Assembly: GCF_030408795.1 (NCBI RefSeq)
Contig: NZ_CP047211.1
Coordinates: forward strand, 992,001-1,056,000
Direction: 5' to 3'
Length of the DNA: 64,000 nt
DNA from: Corynebacterium hansenii
GTDB lineage: Bacteria > Actinomycetota > Actinomycetes > Mycobacteriales > Mycobacteriaceae
A program made the position numbers and the translations under genes. The notes under the pieces are model-generated. The model ran no database searches. It was not told the origin of the DNA and saw only the letters and a program-made list of their open reading frames with translations. This document shows positions 62,653 to 64,000 of the stretch, in pieces (the stretch's first letter is position 1; each line of letters opens with the position of its first letter).

Positions 62653-63473
62653 CGCGATCCGCCTCCTTCGCGGTCGGCGGGGGCCTGCGCGGGTTGCTTT
62701 GCGACGTCGCCGTGCCCGCCGTCCGCCTGATACGGGCGGCGGTGCGTCGACGCGAGAATCTCCGCGATGTGCAGCGCACGGGCCCGGCCGCCGCGCTTGC
62801 GCAGCGATCCGCCGATGTTGAGCAGGCAGGAGGCGTCGCCCGCGGTGACGAACTCCGCACCCGTGGATTCGATGTGGCCCACCTTGTCGGCGACCATCGC
62901 GGCGGAGGTCTCGGCGTTCTTCACGCTGAAGGTGCCGCCGAATCCGCAGCATTCCTCCGCGGCCGGCAGGTCCACCAGGTCGATGCCCTCCACGGCGCGC
63001 AGCAGCTTCAGGGGCCGGTCGCCGACGTGGAGCACGCGCAGGCTGTGGCACGTGGAGTGGTAGGTCACCCGGTGGGGGAACCACGCGCCGACGTCGGTGA
63101 CGCCGGCGACGTCGACGATGAACTCCGACAAATCCAGCGTCTTGCCGGCGCAGGTGCGGGCGGCGTCGGCCTGTGCGGCGGTGCCGAAGCGGGCGGCGAT
63201 CATCGGGTGCTGGTGGCGCACCGCGCCGGCGCACGACCCCGAGGGCGCCACCACGTAATCGATGGAGGGGTCGGCGAAGACCCCGGCGTAGGCGTCGATC
63301 TGCGGCAGCGCCTCCTCCTGGTATCCGGTGTTGACGTGCATCTGACCGCAGCACGTCTGCTTTTCGGGGAAGACGACGTCGCAGCCGAGGCGGGTGAGAA
63401 CGGCTGCCGTGGCCTGCACCGCCGACGGGAACATCACGTCGCCGACGCAGGTTGCGAATAGCGCGACCTTCAT
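62649..63473 (-). CDS. lutA: LutA-like Cys-rich (CCG) protein
   Basis: 274 residues. Two CCG domains are shown by EKQTCCGQMHVNTGY and EECCGFGGTFSVKN; these bind an iron-sulphur cofactor in lactate utilisation proteins A. The C-terminal ~25 residues (HGDVAKQPAQAP) are extra and contain a dispersed 11-mer (62696). First gene of the lut operon; its promoter must lie in the 141-base gap shared with argS, where GTGT-N7-ACAC (63513 region) is a weak candidate operator. Confidence 0.92.
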   Translation of the reverse strand: MKVALFATCVGDVMFPSAVQATAAVLTRLGCDVVFPEKQTCCGQMHVNTGYQEEALPQIDAYAGVFADPSIDYVVAPSGSCAGAVRHQHPMIAARFGTAAQADAARTCAGKTLDLSEFIVDVAGVTDVGAWFPHRVTYHSTCHSLRVLHVGDRPLKLLRAVEGIDLVDLPAAEECCGFGGTFSVKNAETSAAMVADKVGHIESTGAEFVTAGDASCLLNIGGSLRKRGGRARALHIAEILASTHRRPYQADGGHGDVAKQPAQAPADREGGGSR

Positions 63474-63614
63474 GGTGGCTCCTGGGGTGATGGGCTGGTT
63501 TCCCCGCCGAGTGTACGCCGGACACCAGCGGGCGGAACCGATTCAGACGTCGCTGGTGGGGCAGCGTCGACCGTCGTAAAGCGGGGTCCGCCCCACCCGC
63601 TAGGATGGGCAACC

Positions 63615-64000
63615 ATGACTCCAGCCGAACTCGCCGCCCTGATCCGCGGCCTCGCCGTCGACGTCTTCGCCGAACACGACCTGGACCCGTCCGTGCTGCC
63701 CGAGGAGGTCGTCGTCGAGCGGCCCCGCAACCCCGAGCACGGCGATTACGCGACCAACGTGGCCATGCAGGCCGCGGGCCGCGCCGGCGCGAAGCCGCGC
63801 GACGTCGCCGGTTGGCTGGTGGAGAAGCTCGCGGCGGCGGAGGGCATCGACGAGGCGTCGGTGGCCGGCCCGGGCTTCATCAACATCCGGCTCGGTTCCG
63901 CCGCGCAGGGCAAGATCGTCTCCGAGATCCTCGCCGCCGGCGAGAAGTGGGGCCACGGCGACGACTACGCCGGCACCAGGGTCAACCTCGAGTTCGTCTC
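63615..64000 (+). CDS. argS: Arginyl-tRNA synthetase, N-terminal part (cut by window end)
   Basis: At least 128 residues, running off the window. The ArgS N-terminal domain is recognised by ERPRNPEHGDYATNVAM, AGRAGAKPRDVA and AGPGFINIRL. The end of the visible part (VNLEFVS) is just before the HIGH catalytic motif. It charges tRNA-Arg. Divergent from lutA. A dispersed 11-mer (63572) sits in the shared intergenic region. Confidence 0.93.
   Translation, partial: MTPAELAALIRGLAVDVFAEHDLDPSVLPEEVVVERPRNPEHGDYATNVAMQAAGRAGAKPRDVAGWLVEKLAAAEGIDEASVAGPGFINIRLGSAAQGKIVSEILAAGEKWGHGDDYAGTRVNLEFV

Larger units (their letters stand above)
192..63582. repeat. Dispersed 11-mer family CGTCG[T/C][A/C/G]AAGC, about 30 copies
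   Basis: Found by eye on both strands. Plus-strand copies begin at 192, 2794, 3099, 7816, 9919, 12287, 14849, 17067, 27864, 30694, 34449, 36571, 38384, 40432, 43987, 47361, 51148, 52746, 57757, 61164 and 63572. Minus-strand copies have their left ends at 2397, 12167, 14720, 30715, 34037, 36525, 43306, 52433 and 62696. Each is 11 bases. Variable positions 6-7 read TC, TA, TG or CA. Copies lie in genes (sense and antisense) and in intergenic DNA. With about 68 percent GC, a hand estimate for the 10-base core GTCGYNAAGC gives roughly one copy by chance. The function is unknown. A DNA-uptake-like, recombination or chromosome-organisation signal is inference only. Confidence 0.8.

Noticed and set aside
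192..63582. Motif explained purely by common peptides such as Val-Val-Lys or Leu-Asp-Asp
   Set aside because: Several copies are intergenic and several coding copies use rare codons or other peptides (ALRRL, ASRRG, VAKQ).

Overview
The window is high-GC actinobacterial DNA, most probably from a Corynebacterium. The main reasons are a single-polypeptide E2/E1 2-oxoglutarate dehydrogenase of the OdhA/Kgd type (only mycolic-acid actinobacteria carry this fusion) sitting next to a fused multidrug-type ABC exporter, a fused PutA with a separate PutP, a lutABC set close to argS, a DtxR-like iron box, and the general GC-rich codon usage. No rRNA, CRISPR array, integrase or transposase was seen. One tRNA-Arg is present.

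Layout. 0.1-2.7 kb: a lipoprotein and an ArsR regulator with a His-rich CDF zinc/cadmium exporter. 2.7-3.2 kb: two copies of a palindromic repeat. 3.3-12.0 kb (minus): an EcsC-like protein, a fused ABC exporter and odhA. 12.2-17.4 kb: FhuF-like ferric reductase, an acidic protein, a TetR/membrane-protein pair, an ADP-ribosylglycohydrolase and an unknown gene. 17.5-26.3 kb: a defence island with vsr, a C5-cytosine methyltransferase, two unrecognised genes, a GHKL (MutL/HSP90-type) ATPase, a DUF4420-like PD-(D/E)XK nuclease and a Z1 helicase-like ATPase. All but vsr are on the minus strand, and the five genes from Z1 downward overlap by 1-4 bases. This resembles the MZA family of anti-phage systems but lacks a recognisable AIPR protein. 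26.5-30.1 kb: M19 dipeptidase, MFS exporter, then a repeat array. 30.1-36.2 kb: DEAD-box RNA helicase and a MacAB-like efflux operon. 36.6-46.0 kb: two LppP/LprE-like secreted paralogues, putA, a small membrane protein, an HNH lipoprotein and putP (proline uptake and oxidation). 46.0-49.3 kb: an iron/haem-type ABC importer behind a DtxR-like box. 49.3-57.7 kb: SNF2 helicase, SWIM protein and an SbcD/SbcC-like pair. 57.8-60.1 kb: YceI, two MarR paralogues and PspC. 60.2-64.0 kb: tRNA-Arg(CCG), lutCBA (lactate oxidation) and the start of argS.

The most striking signal is not a gene. The 11-mer CGTCG[T/C][A/C/G]AAGC occurs at about 30 positions (21 on the plus strand, 9 on the minus). It lies in genes and between them, sometimes as inverted pairs, and in coding regions it is sometimes spelled with rare codons such as TTA and CGA. 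By a hand estimate about one copy is expected. It is absent from the whole defence island (17.08-27.86 kb), the longest gap in the window. It behaves like a genome-wide signal (DNA-uptake-like, repair or chromosome-architecture sequence) that the acquired island has not taken on.
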